Position numbers and translations under genes: made by a program. From positions 404,480-468,479 of the forward strand of contig CAJNDS010002361.1 of NCBI GenBank assembly GCA_905221605.1: DNA of 64,000 nucleotides, read 5' to 3'. This document shows, in pieces, positions 23,882-36,379 of the stretch. The notes under the pieces are model-generated. The model saw only the letters and a program-made list of their open reading frames with translations, was not told the DNA's origin and did no database searches. The DNA comes from Symbiodinium natans. Its lineage: Eukaryota; Sar; Dinophyceae; Suessiales; Symbiodiniaceae. Numbering within the stretch: position 1 is the stretch's first letter; each line of letters opens with the position of its first letter.

Positions 23882-25750
23882 GTTGGCTACATGCGGGCTG
23901 ATCAGCTGAAACATCCGACCACCAGCTAGTGGCAGGACCGCATGAATATTGACTTGCTCAGAGCACCAGCTTTGTTCCAGGCATGCTCCCAGTAGCAGCA
24001 CTGTTCTGACTGCACCCTGCCGCGAGAAACTTCAGGGTGTAGACTCTTTTTGGACGGTAATTAGAGTTTGGAGGTTTAGTAGCAGACTTGGCTCTTGAGC
24101 GGATGGACCCGGTGGAATTGTAGCTACTGGCATGAGTCGCAGACTGCGTTGCCAAAGAGCAATAAAGAGTTAGAAAGTCCTAGGCGGCTGCAGGGTGGAA
24201 GGGCCCACTTTGCATCTGAGTGCATGCGTGCAAGGAGGCAGTTAATTCAGTAATGTGTGTTCTAGGTTTCTTGATATCGGCTGTGTCCCACCCGCAGGTT
24301 CTGCAGCAAGAAAGCTTGATCCACCTGCGTCTTAAGCCCAGCTCAACACTTCAGAGCTTAAATTGACCTGAACAACTTGTGGGGAATGGTGCTTTGCGGG
24401 CTGAAGAGCTTTAAGCGGCCAACCCATGCTCAAACCCTAGCAGGAGAGCTGCAGTTTGACACATTTGTCACAAATGTCCCATTCTTCATCGCAGTGCTTG
24501 CTTCTGAACTTTGGAGACGCGGAGCTTCCATGATCGGGGGGCTGCAATCTTCTCCTCTGAAGGCCGTTCTCGGTTTGCAAACGAACACGACTTTTCGATA
24601 CTTTTCGCAGACAGCATATGCGCTGAAACATGTTGTCTCACCCGGCATGGTGCTCACAACATACACTGAACATGCTCTGACCTCAAAGGCTGTTTGTACC
24701 CTTTCGGCGCTGGTTTGCCTAGTGGCAGCTGTGAAGAGGAGCCGGCTATAGGGCCTACAGGGGCTTGTAAGCCCGAGTCCTGGCTTCCGTAAGCAGCGTA
24801 TGCTTGATACACATGGAACAGCGACGCTCTGTGTCGAGAATGGGAAGCAGAGCATCTTGCAAGCAGAACCTGTAGCCAGAAAAGACCGTCAGAGCCACGA
24901 TCTAGGCTGAGGCAGGTACTGGGTAGAGGCGGAAGTCTTCCCAATCTCGCTGTGCCCTGCGGGAACGCTCCAAAGCCTTGATGCCATGTTTTTTTGGACT
25001 ATGTTCTCACACGGACGACCAGGTTTATTATCATGTGGGACTCTTGCAAGGGCCGAGATCAAAATCCGGAAGGATGGCCGGAACCCTGTAAAGTGAGAGG
25101 GCCCCCCCCCCCCCTCCAACGTGATGATATGAGCGCCCCACATGTGGAGTGACTTCTGTGCAAGGGGTACTGACTTGTGGGTTGACAAACCCAAACCCCA
25201 ATAGCCTCTTCGACCCTGAACCCGAAATCCCAAATCCCTACAGCGCCAAAACGTGGAAGGGAAGAGAGATTCTGCGAGGACGCCGGCACCATCTGCGACT
25301 TGTGACCCTTGAACTTTGACTGGCGAGACAGGACCGTTGTTGCAGTCAAACGGGCAGTAGGCACCTATAGGCAAAGCCTCAATTCGGTGCCACAGCGACG
25401 CACTCCCGACCGGCTTAACCAGTTCCGCGACCCCGGCAAGGCCCTTGATGCCATTACTCGACTAGGCAACTGCCCTGGTGGCATCCCCATGCGTTGAGCC
25501 TAACAACAGCGCTCGTTAATCCTCTCCACGACTGGGCTTCACCGTTGCTCCCGCCCGGAGCCCCAAGCAATGTCTCCCGCCTCTTTCCAAGCCCTAATGC
25601 CAAGGCCTCGTGGTGGTGCAAAAACCGGCTCTAGATTTGCATCCCTTCCTCACAGTCGCCATGCGCGGCTTGTCTAACGGAGTTAGCGCTTTGGCGCCCC
25701 TAGTCACCTGCATGCCTCCACCACCATCGCTGCTTCCATTGAGAGAAATC
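23882..25750. other. Interval between the two inverted-repeat elements
   Basis: No recognised gene. It contains one hydrophobic ORF, listed separately, and a short poly-C run near 25,101-25,114. Confidence 0.4.
24386..24751 (+). CDS. Weak candidate: small hydrophobic ORF
   Basis: From an ATG at 24,386 the frame runs 121 codons. It holds an aliphatic/aromatic stretch (FVTNVPFFIAVLASELW) and a second near the C-terminus (AVCTLSALVCLVAAV), consistent with two membrane segments, and ends in KRSRL. No family is recognised. The opposite strand is open for 141 codons across the same interval, which weakens the case. It could equally be a chance ORF. Confidence 0.18.
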   Translation: MVLCGLKSFKRPTHAQTLAGELQFDTFVTNVPFFIAVLASELWRRGASMIGGLQSSPLKAVLGLQTNTTFRYFSQTAYALKHVVSPGMVLTTYTEHALTSKAVCTLSALVCLVAAVKRSRL

Positions 25751-26630
25751 TATCCCTCTCTTTTGCTACGCGACATGAGGGGGGGGACCTTCCCAAGTGC
25801 AACATTGCAGTCCAACGTCTGGCAGCAGTGGAGGCAAACCTGCAACGGACCTCCTTGGGCCTGCAGTTGGACGCCGAATTCTTTAAGACGTTGAAGCGTC
25901 GAAGATTGCAGTTTTGTCGTTTCCGTTGTTTCCGCAGAAGGTGAAGATATTGCCCTGCCATTAGGAAATTTAGGAAGCGCACTAGCCGCGAAACGACAAT
26001 CTCCTTTCATGTGTTCTTCTTCCTTGGCTTCTAGGCCTCATCAAAAATCCTGAGGCCAATGGCGAGCTGGTCCCGTTTCGATCCTCTTCGAGGGCTGCAG
26101 CTATAGCCTAGCAGTCTACCAAGGCCAAGGCTGTCCGACAGCAGCCCAGAAAAGAAGACCTCGGGAAACTAGCGGCTGCTTGTGAGCGGGGCTCCTGACG
26201 CCATCCCACTCCCGAAACCCTCCCAATATCACGTGCCTCGGCAGGCAGGATGCTTTTTTGCTGCGGGTTGCCCATCATCTCAAACATCCAAGAACTCCAT
26301 TAATGCTGACTGCTCGTGGTCTCTTCAACATGGGGCCACAAGCAACCCTGTGCGTAAGAGCACCTTTCCGCCCCACGTCCCTGTTCATGTGCATCAGAGC
26401 ATGCGGTGCATTGTGGTCACCCCAATCTTAATCTTGCCTCCGACTGGATACCTGTCATGCTGCCTTCTCGGGGGCTAGGTCGCACGCACACAAGAGGAGC
26501 TTGGAATACGCAGTGCTTGCCGGACATGCTCCAGAACTACTGTCTGCTGGGGCAGACGGTTGGGGGGGGGGGGGGACGTTGAATCTGCAATGTTGCAGGT
26601 TCGAACGTCCCTCCCTCACAGAGGGGGATA
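25751..26630. mobile_element. Inverted-terminal-repeat element, copy 2 (880 bp)
   Basis: Ends TATCCCTCTC... and ...GAGGGGGATA are inverted copies and share with copy 1 the inner TGCAACATTGCAG / CTGCAATGTTGCAGG and TTCGAAC motifs. The body matches copy 1 over roughly 700 bp with few differences. Near its left end this copy has about 60 extra bases relative to copy 1 (around 25,832-25,895), and it lacks the extra segment near copy 1's right end. A 98-codon ORF occurs in both copies (23,263 and 26,182) as a passenger with no recognised domain. Confidence 0.7.
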
Positions 26631-29600
26631 GCGATCTCAAGGTTTGTCAGGCCTCGGTTCGTCCTCACAGCATGGCAAGCTGTCACAGGCTTTCACAGGA
26701 CATGACATGCTCACTGACATACGTGCAGATATGTGGCCTAACCTGCAGATCTTGAGTTCTGATTAGCTTTGGGCTGGGGGGTGGTTTAGAGTTGCTATGA
26801 CGGAGGCGACTTCAGCATGTTGAGTGTCCGGACGAGGAGAACACAGAGGTCTTGAAACATTGAAAAAAGGGTGACACATGACCGTTTAAGGGAGGGGGGT
26901 CCCTCGTGGTGGAAGCTGGGCATGCCTCAGATTCTGCAACGTCGCCATTCATGTTCCCAAGGCTGACTCTCAAGTCGGCACTTTGCTTTTCAGAAGCCGG
27001 CTCCTGCATCTGCATAAACAGGATGAGGCCCTGTTGGCAGTCGCAAGCCATTCCAAAGACCTGAGACCAACTGAGCGCCTTAAGAACCTTAAGAGAATAA
27101 GCAAGTATAAGCGAGTGATTCTCAACATCCCCAAAGTCCCCAAAGCCCCGCAACGAGCTGCCTTCAGGAGCTCCGGGGTCCAGGGCTTCGGCCTGTCTGG
27201 CCGTGCCAGAAGTTGCACCCCTTGCCGATAATGATCAGATAATGCCGAACCGGATATTGGGGGGTTCGCTCGGCACTAAAATGCCCAACCCCCCCAAATC
27301 CATAACGCACCCCCAAGCAAAACCCACCTTGCCGGACGTTCTTCGACTGGAGGATTCATGGAGGTTACTATGGTCCTCTGTTTTGCCGATGGCAAGTGTT
27401 GTTCGGGACAGTTCGCTCGCTGTTTTTGGGACTCGCGCGCTTGTGGACATGACCTGCTTAAGGGTGCTCCGGATTTGATTTAGAGGATTCATGTTCTGCT
27501 TCCCTGAAATGTCGTTCCAGAAGCCAGAGCATGTCAGTTCTTCACGTGCCCTCGATGCCGGTACTGGGTCCATGCACTAAGGCGTGCTGCCCAACAAAGG
27601 CGTAGCAAAACCCACGTGCCCTTTGGGGAATGCCTCTAAAGCTGGGTTCGACTCAACTTAGGGCTTGTTGCGGCGCGCCGAAAGCATGTGCCCTTCCTAT
27701 CTGACTCATTCGCCAATTTGTGTCGCAGCAGGTTGGATGCACAAACGGAAGAGTGAAGGGTCATGTGTGCTTGCGCCGTCGCGAGTTGGGGTCTTCGAAG
27801 CCCTGGGAAGCCGGGATGGGAGGTGCAGGTTGGACACGCAGAGGCCAGATTTGAAGGTTGAGGGTGCGGGTTGCTGAAACATATTCATGGAAGAGGGTCT
27901 CGGTCGCACTGATCGCCGCGGATCAAATCCATACATCCGCAAAACGCCCGACACTTAGTAAAAAGTCCCCACCCACCTGCGTTGGCGGGACTTCCGTTTC
28001 CCATGCAACAGGCACATGCAGGCACGCACAAAGCTTCGCATTCCTGACTACTTGCCTCGAACCTTCGTGGACTTGGGGTTTGACATTCAGTGTTGTGCCT
28101 TTTGTCACATATGGAGTGTCTTTTCATAATGCCACGCGCCAAGGCAGTGTTGTGCCTTTTCGCGCTTGTGCTAACGCCTCCCGGGCATCTTGAAAACAGT
28201 GGACCCCAGGTCCGGGGTAGTGTAGGCATTCCCACGCCCAGAAAACCTGCCTAACACCCCCCCGCTGTCCAGCCGCTGGACCTGTTTCGGGCACATGGCC
28301 AAGAGGCTCCTGTTCGCATGGAGACTTGTGCCCGGCATGAAGCGCAGAACGCAGCGCAATCATGTTCCCTGAGTTGGTTCGGGTGGAGGTGCAGCAGGTA
28401 GAGAAAGACGAGCTGCGTGAACCTCTTGCCACGGGCACAGGCCATTAGGGCAAAGCTATGCCCAAGACTAAAAACCTGCAGACCCCAAATCCTGGGAATG
28501 GCCTTGTGGCATACACTTTCATACGCTGTCGGGTTCATGCAGCTCTGGGCTGTGCACTTGGCTCAGTGTTGCACAATCCCTCCCCTACGTGAGGATGCCG
28601 CAGCGTTGCATCCTAAGCTCTCAACCCAGAACATCCCAAAAGTCCTCAACAGTGCATCCAACAGTGAACGGGCGTACTTGGGATGCGGCTTGTGCCACTC
28701 GCGCGGATGAATCAAAGACCAGGTTTGGCAGCGCCCAGAAGCCTCTAAGCCCGGAATACGCAGGGACCTTCTAGTCCGCGACCCTTGGCAGCCGCTCTGA
28801 GGCTCGGAATCATAAATTTAGGCAGGTGGTCCGGTAGTCCGGTGGAAGATGGTAGAGGACCTGGTAGGATGCTTCGAAAGGCAGCTGAGCTCGACACTTG
28901 GGGTCGGGGGCGATCAGTGGGCGATCATGCGAGTGCGGGCTTGAGACTCAAATCTGGCGGCTTGGACCTCGCAGCGCCCGGTCCTCCCCAAAGGGTCCTC
29001 CGCAAGGTTCCGAAGGCTCTTTAAGAAGAGCTGGGGAGCTATAGGGAGCTAGAGCTTCTACTTAGACCAGAGACAGCGGTGATGCAGCGCTGACGCCGCG
29101 CTCCTGGGCTTGGTGCTTTTTGGACACGGCCAGTTCTCTGCCATAGTTTCGTGAAATGGCCGCTTTAGGTTTAGGTCCGTTTCGGGGTGGATTCAGGTTC
29201 CCAGTGGAAGGTGAACATGGTCGGCTCGTGGATGCAGCGACGACAGAGTCCCTCCAGTTCAGATGGAGCCGAAACTTGGGCCCAAATCCGTCACGCCCGG
29301 ACCACATTAAAGTCAAGGCGAATGCAAGCCGCTTAGCTATAGTTTCTCAAGCATGGAAGCTGCATCCCAAGCTGATGAGTTTGACAAACCTCCCCGCTCG
29401 GTGCATGCCGCAGCTGGGAAGACAGCATAAAGAAAAGGAAGCATAGGATGTAGCTTGACATCAGTGCGAGTGGAAGCTTCGTCACCTGTAAGGCTCAAAA
29501 AAGGTCCTGCTTGGGATTCAAGATGCGGGTTCCCCTTGCCTGCTTAGGGTTCCCGTTAGAGGCTACTTCATGGATTCCGTTCTAAGAATGAAACCCCCCC

Positions 29601-30121
29601 AGCAGGACCAGCACTTCCGCGGATGAGAAGGCCTGTGAGTTGGCGCGACCTTGTCCTGGACCGCGAGCCTCCAAAGTGCTGAGGTTTTAACCTTACAAAC
29701 TCCTCCAAGACCCCCGAAGTCTCACATGCGCCATGCCTCCAAAGCTTTCTATTCGCCAGTTGAAGTACTGGAGAAGTGGAGATGAGCCACAGGGCCAGGG
29801 CAACCTGAGAGTGTTGAGGTAGGCCAGGTCGCGACATGACCCGCTGCGCCAGTCTTCGACATCAATCGCGTGTGCATGCCACTTCTCTCGTGAGCAGAAG
29901 CCCAGGCGCGAGCAACCTGTCACTCTTCTGCCCGATCTTCTTGGCCAGACCCAGTCGACGCAAGCCAAACATGGCTGAAGATGAGAGCGTGGCTGCAGCC
30001 ATACCAGAACATGTGCCGAAGACCATGTGAACAGATTAGTATCTCACTTCCTGATGGTGGGGAAATGGACCAAACGAGCGAGATGCGTTTCCAATTTTGT
30101 TTTCAGCGACAGGTAGTCTCG
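26631..30121. other. Intergenic, no recognised gene
   Basis: Short ORFs on both strands only. A segment near 26,885-26,945 (GGGAGGGGGGTCCCTCGTGG, then TTCTGCAACGTCGCC) and one near 28,578-28,615 (CCCTCCCCTACGTGAGGATG, then GCAGCGTTGCAT) loosely resemble the ends of the 22.9 kb elements and might be decayed termini. This is not demonstrated. Confidence 0.35.
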
Positions 30122-30146
30122 TGGGGGGGGGGGGGGGGGGGGGGGG
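30122..30146. repeat. Poly-G tract
   Basis: About 24 consecutive guanines. A homopolymer, potentially G-quadruplex forming. Confidence 0.95.
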
Positions 30147-33100
30147 AGGGCGCCTTGGACTTCAAACGTGGAGCTCCAGGTATCTACACACTGCCTTTAC
30201 ATAGGGTTCAGCAGATACTTCAAAGGTTGAAGCCGAGGGCGTAGCTGAGTAGCTGGAAGAGCTCAAAGCAGAAAAGAAGAGTCTGAGACGATAGATCTTG
30301 CCCTTGTTGGCCTCGACCTTGCGAAATGTGGGGAAATGACAGGCAAATCGGATGGATTGGTGAGGTCGAAGCCACTAGTTTCGAGTATGCCTTGAGATGG
30401 CACATGATGGCACCTTAGACATCCTTAGACTGCTGGCGGATTCAACCTTGAACCTTCATGACATGTGATGGGAGGATCGGATGCAGAGGTTTGCGAGTCT
30501 ACATTTCAGGCGTTGTCCCGGCTTGTCATGGATGCTTCCAGAGACTTTATAGGCACTCCTCAGTGGGACACTGGAACAGCTTCGCCGGGCTTCACGTGTC
30601 CTGCGTCACGTGAACTGGGGAGTTCGGCACTTAGATGTGCAGGCGACCCATCCTCAAGCACTGCGAGCATAGATCTTTGGCCTCGTGATTTCGAGCCACC
30701 TTGGCTGGCCACGTGCAGATAGTACGCGGGAAGACAAACTAAAGTGATGGATGCTGTCGGTATTTTTGCGCGCTCGCTTCCATTGTGCTACAAGCAGTCA
30801 GGCATGATGACTGCAGGTGGTCACTCGCGCAGCTTACTACCAAAGAAGTGCCTCAGTGCCTTTGTGAGCTCCACCACAGGGTAATGTGCTGATCCATCCC
30901 GTTGCGCATATATTGAATGAACGCGGTCAGATCCTTTCATGGTGTCTGTGTCGCCTTTAGCCTTTGAGGCTGCGAAGTGGTTCGCCGAAGTTATACCGCA
31001 ACGTGCACGTGCCTGAAGCGAGGTCTGACTTCTCCGAAGCCTTGCCCCCTCCTGTAGAGCGCATCGACGCTTCTGGAGCTTGACTGTGGGACGTTGTTTT
31101 TCGAGTCTCCTGTGTTGATATAGGTCCACTTTGCAACTCAGGACAGTTCTTATGTCTTGGCTGGACACAAGCAACGTTTGCCCACGGACCGGTGGGGTGA
31201 GCGAAGCTGTGGGCAGCTCAACTATCCAACTCAAGTCTGCTTCTTGAGAGTTCTAGCATATGCGATGCCATATCAATGAAACCGTTATCGGTAGTGAAAG
31301 GCTCAGCCCCGATGATGTGGAAGGATGTCGTTGGTATTCCTACCGCCTGCTGATCCTCGTGCAGCAAAAGGGCAAATTCCCCACATTCTGGTCCTCTTGT
31401 CGGTCCCTCTTGCAATGCAGCCCGTTTCATCCAGGCAGCTCGAACAAGGGACCACAATTGAGAGCGCTGACCAGGTGTTGTTTCGGCGCCCTTCTGATGG
31501 AGGACGCTCCGTCCACCCATCCAGCTTCTGAGTCACTCACTGAGGGTCATGAATGGCACGTCCAGCACATGAAGAGCCCGACAGGCGTGTGGTTTGGCAA
31601 GCAATCCCCGCGGCTCCAAATAGCCCACAGTAGACTTTCGACCCCCGCAGTCGAAATTTGTACATTACTGTACGTTGGAGTCCCAGGGAGTGCCAGGTGA
31701 GGGGTACTTTTTCAATCTTCCCCCATTTGGCTGCTGAACCTCACCCATGGCTCTACCTCGAAGGGGCCCTTTCTAAGAGGCGACAGCCTCGAAACATCTC
31801 GCAACTTGAAGGGGACTCGGACGGCTTGTAGTGGCCCTGAGAGTGATGTTGCGGTAGGCCAAATAGGAAGAATTCGGCCGACTTGGCCCTCCTTGCTCAT
31901 TTCAAAGACGGTACTACTTTTTGCGGAGCAGGTTTTCGAGTTCAGCTGCAGGCCTTCAGTGTGTACACGTTTTACAGGGAACGTGCATGGTTAAACAAAT
32001 ACAGGTGCGGCTTGCGGATGACTGCTTGCGGCTTTCACCATCATCGGCATTCATGGGTTGCCGCGGCAGAAATCCACGCCAGTTTTCACACACGGGCGCA
32101 GCAGCCCTTTCCCAGAATGATTATTATTGAAGCTGAAAGCACCACTGAGCTGTGGCTGCCAGAGCTTCGCAGAACTCGCCACTTGGGCTTGAGCCCTTGA
32201 AGGAGCGACTTTTCAGCGGCGCCCTTATACGGAAGCGAGAAGCAAGGCTCGACACCAAGTCCTCCTGGGTTTGTGGAACATGTCGAAGCCTCAGAACCTT
32301 GGGCAACTCTCTTCGCGTGTGAGAACGCACACTCATTGTGGCCTTTGCCAGTGCCGCTCAGACGCGGATCGAAGATGATCGAAACCTATCTAGTAATGTG
32401 GCCCCGATTTCTGTTGCAAAACGGAGGTTCTGCATACCTGCCAATTGCAGCATCTCTGGCGCAGACAGTGGTTGTCGCCGACGCGGCTCTTTATCTTTCA
32501 TTCGCAACGTGGCTATATTGCAGAGATGATTTTTGTAGAGTCTTGCGAGGGCTTGAGAAAGAGCATTGACTCCAGACAGCGCAGAAGACTGGGCTTTTGA
32601 GCTTCCATACACAATACGATAACCGGGCAGAAAAGTGTTGGGCTGCAGATTACAAAACGCAACATCGCGCGAGCCCATTTTCAGGTTTGAAAAATCGCGC
32701 AAGACATCGGACGCATCAGAGTACCCTCAGTTGCAACCACTAGTAGCGTTCCTGAGGCCCAGGGTTTGTCTCCCACACGTGGTTTTTCCCCGGGGATGGT
32801 TTGGTACTAAGCACAAGTCTTGGTACGTTCGGTACGGGCAGCATCCCTAAGACGGACGTTGCTTCCTGCAGGAGGGGCCCGAGACCCAAGCGCAGTACAT
32901 TGCCTTTGAGTCGACACTAGTTTCAATACCCGAACGCGGGTATTGGCGATGACAGGTGTATTACTGTATAGAGTTTGTCAGGTGAAGGTCGCAGGACATT
33001 CAAGCTACAAGCTGCAGTGCAAAGGTGGTCTTGACCAGAGACCTAAGTCTAGAGTCGAAAGAACGAGCGCGAAGCCATTAAGTCGGAAGCCGGCCAGGAG

Positions 33101-35679
33101 CTGACAAAACCATCTCTCATGCCCACAGTGCACACAGTGGGCACATGCATGCCGCTGGTGGAGATGTGCTTCGGAAGTTTCTTGTCCTGCTTCCTGGAAG
33201 CAGTTGCCTGAGTTGCCTGCTGATCCCATGGTGAGGCAAGGATGCAGAGCCTGCGGGCCTTCGAAAGAATGTCTTTCAGACTTGGCAGACTTGGAAGGGT
33301 AGGCAGGGTGGCCGGTGCACTGACACTCGCATACTGCTCAGATCATGGTATGCTCAGTATGCTCCGGCGAGATCTTGATCTAAAAATATCTAGAAATGCT
33401 CCAGATCGGGAGCATTTCACCATTTCCTCGTGCTCCAGCACGTGTGCAGCCCTGAGCTTGTTTCAGCCCATGAGATTTGGGAGCATCTGGCAAGAGCCCT
33501 CATGTCATGCTGGAGCTTTACAGGTGGCTTGGGGTCTGAAACCCATCGTCTGAGTATCGTCTACAGACACCAAGCCGATTGCACTACGCTGCCTTGAAGC
33601 CCCCATCTACACGGCACTGCTTTGCCCAAGCATTACAGGCTTAAGCCCTCGACCCAGCATTTCTTCCTTTCCGTTACGCTGTGAGCTACCCCCAAGTCTC
33701 TTTTTCCCCATGTGACCCATGTGCCGATACTTCTCTTGGCCGATCTCCAGGAGCCCCTTTGGCCAGGCTGTTGAGAATGCAGTCGATGCCTTTTTCTCAA
33801 GAAGTGGCCTTTTCTCCGAATCTCTTCGGGCCCTCCATGGCACTGCGTGAGACGCAGGCTGCCTTCCCAAGAACCAGCTGAAGCAAGTCTCTGCTGACCG
33901 TGACAGGCGAGAACAGCGAGGATCCGCGACTCCATGCAGTTTGATGTCCCTGTTCATGTCCAACTTGAGTGCAAGCCTCAAGATGCAACCGCAGGCCACC
34001 ATATGTTCTAAGCATCCTTCAACAACTTCGACCTCGCTACAGTGCACAGCGGAGAGACCATCCACAATGGAGCAAAGTCCTCAACACCTATACCTTCACA
34101 GGGACTTATTGATCCATTGAGCCTTAGGGCACCTGTCTTCAGAAGTGCATGGCATGGAAATCGAACACAGCTCACCCCGACAGCCCTAAACCATTCCTGA
34201 TAATGGAGCACTCTCTGAAACGGGTGGCTTCATTTCTCACAGCCGACAAGGGTCCGGGAATTCCTTGCTCGCTCAAACGAGCCCACATGCACGGCGTCAG
34301 TTCAAAGGTTCTTGCACGCAGTCCTTTCTCCTTCTGGCAATCGCGAGTTGTGTCATGAAGGCCGTGTACTCAAAGCCAAAACCCTACATCCGTCCGAAGC
34401 CCTGCGAAATCCTACGAATGGAGCCTCGTCAACTCGAGCTTCATACATGCACTGGTGTCCTAGTCTTCTTGGCACATAGCTGATTCTTCCAGGTTCACAG
34501 CGCTAGCAAAGGATCAACAGTGAGTGCCGACAGCGACTGCAATATGTCTGGTTCAAGTGGCTTCTACTTCTTGTCCCCCACGCCTGACCTCTGCAAGAAA
34601 AACACTTGAAAACAACTTGAATCCTTGCCCGGCATGAGGGTTTGCACGGAGCTCCTGTCGTTCAACAGCTTCTTGTATCGGTGGCTCGGATAGGAATCGT
34701 CCGCCGGCCAAAGGTTGCTATTTTGAAGCTATCATTGTGCTTCGTGGTGCCCAAGCACTGGACTCTGACTAGGATCCACCATCTCAGGCGTTCAAGGGTG
34801 CGTGGTCCTGCTCAGGACGTGGAATGACGTGGACAGCCCCCTGGAGCCCCGAGTTGATAGCCAGGAGTCAAAGGGGTGTTCTGAAATGTTCCGAATTTGG
34901 ATCCCGTGCATAGGTAACTGTTAACAAAGGCTTCCTCATCAACATGACCCCCCCTAGAAAAGTACAATTTTAGAGCGATTTCCAGATGAAGAGCTTTCGC
35001 TCTGAAGGTCCCTGACAGCCACAGAGCACTGCTGCTTCTTTTCTCGCCAGGAATGGAACAAAGTAAGGTATACGTAGTACAGTAGTGGCCTTCTCTAGAA
35101 GCCCAAGTTGGCTCCGGGATACAAGATGAGTCCTGGGTGCTGGTGGCATCAGATGGGATCCTCTCAACTCACAAACAACTCTGCAATGAAGTTCCCTCTC
35201 TCCCTCTCTCTTCCTCTCTTTCCCTCGCCCTTTTCTCTCTCATAGGGGCCTGAGCCGATTAGCTTGCCAAAGGTCGGTCATGGCCCCCCGGACTTGGCTG
35301 AAGCTCACTTCTATAACTTGCAAAGCGCTTCTCGCGAAGAGCTGCAGCCCACGAAAAGTCCCGTGAGCCAGAGATCCGAAGTCTGGTGGCCTACAAGATC
35401 GCCCCTTCAGGCCCCGGCAGCTATTGGCCTCATACGGCCCGCGTCAATTCTTTGGCCCTGGGTTGAAAGTTTGGGGCTCAGTCCGTGGTGCCCACGGGTT
35501 CTGCAGGTGGCTCTAGTCCGCACAGGTGCCGGGATCTACGGAGAGTTAACATGGCCTGGGAAAGCCCCTGCGCCCTACAAAGCCCTATATATATATGCCC
35601 TTAATTACAGCTTCCCAAAATCTCTGCAAGAAGGAGGTGTCTGAATCTACACTGCTCACCCTCAGCCTCATCCTGCTAG
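30147..35679. other. Intergenic, no recognised gene
   Basis: Many overlapping ORFs below 155 codons, none with a family signature. The most protein-like is a + strand frame ending at 32,569 (hydrophobic stretch AYLPIAASLAQTVVVADAAL, then ALYLSFATWLY), which might be a membrane exon but has no close antecedent I can name. A polypyrimidine run of about 60 nt lies at 35,187-35,248. Confidence 0.35.
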
Positions 35680-36045
35680 TGACCTTGTCCACCTGCCATT
35701 TGTTCCTTGTTGCGACACGGTTGCGGCAGAATCAGCTCGTGACTTCCGTGCAGGTTCGCTTCAAGCGGCTGCTTCCCGCTGCCTCTTGCGCCGTCTCCAC
35801 ATGTAGAACCCCAAAAACCCTGAGGTAGAGAAGTGCTGCATGGAGCAAGTGCTGCGGCTGGCTGTAGCTGGGGGCCAGCAGAGAAGGACCATCAAGCACC
35901 GCTGCATGGCTGGAGGGATTCTCAGGGGCCTGCGAGCCCTTCGTACGTCGCGCTTCAGAGCTCTAGGTCTGGGGGCGTTGTTATGTCCTGGCTGTTGGAG
36001 AAGCAAAGCTGCGACCCTGTACCGTTACCCTATACGGTTTGGAAG
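35680..36045. repeat. Divergent first copy of the ~2.06 kb segmental repeat (partial)
   Basis: This segment matches 37,705-38,090 and 39,770-40,155 with scattered substitutions and small indels (shared landmark ATGGAGCAAGTGCTGCGG at 35,839, 37,893 and 39,958). It is visibly older than the later copies, which are almost identical to each other. The 72-83 codon ORF over the landmark persists in all three, but the copies are too similar to show selection. Confidence 0.85.
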
Positions 36046-36379
36046 ATCTGCAGTCTAGGATGTTGACGTACGCCAAGCCCTCAAACCTCATACCCTAGAC
36101 TCCAGCTATGGACGCAGTACGCCTTCTTCCTCGATAATGAATAGCACTCTGTCGCTGCTTTCGACGTTCATCTTGTGCCAAGTTGCGCACCAAGTCCCTG
36201 CAAGAATCAGGTGGAGCCAAGCAGACCTGAATCGTGCAATCCAAAGAAGGCCTAAACTCTAATTGACCAAGCTCAAGTCTTGCACGAACCCCAGCTGCCA
36301 GGTGCAGCATCAGTCTTGAAAATTGGAAACACCAAGGCCCTCCCCAAGGAAATCTGCCACATTGCGGTGGCGCCTAAAA
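36046..36379. other. Spacer specific to the first repeat boundary
   Basis: This interval has no counterpart in the later repeat copies, where a telomere-like CCTAAACCC segment and a sub-duplicated block take its place. No gene recognised. Confidence 0.4.

Noticed and set aside
32273-32569. Membrane protein gene (KDEL-receptor-like impression)
   Set aside because: Only a loose hydrophobic resemblance, with no diagnostic residues; the antisense strand is also open.
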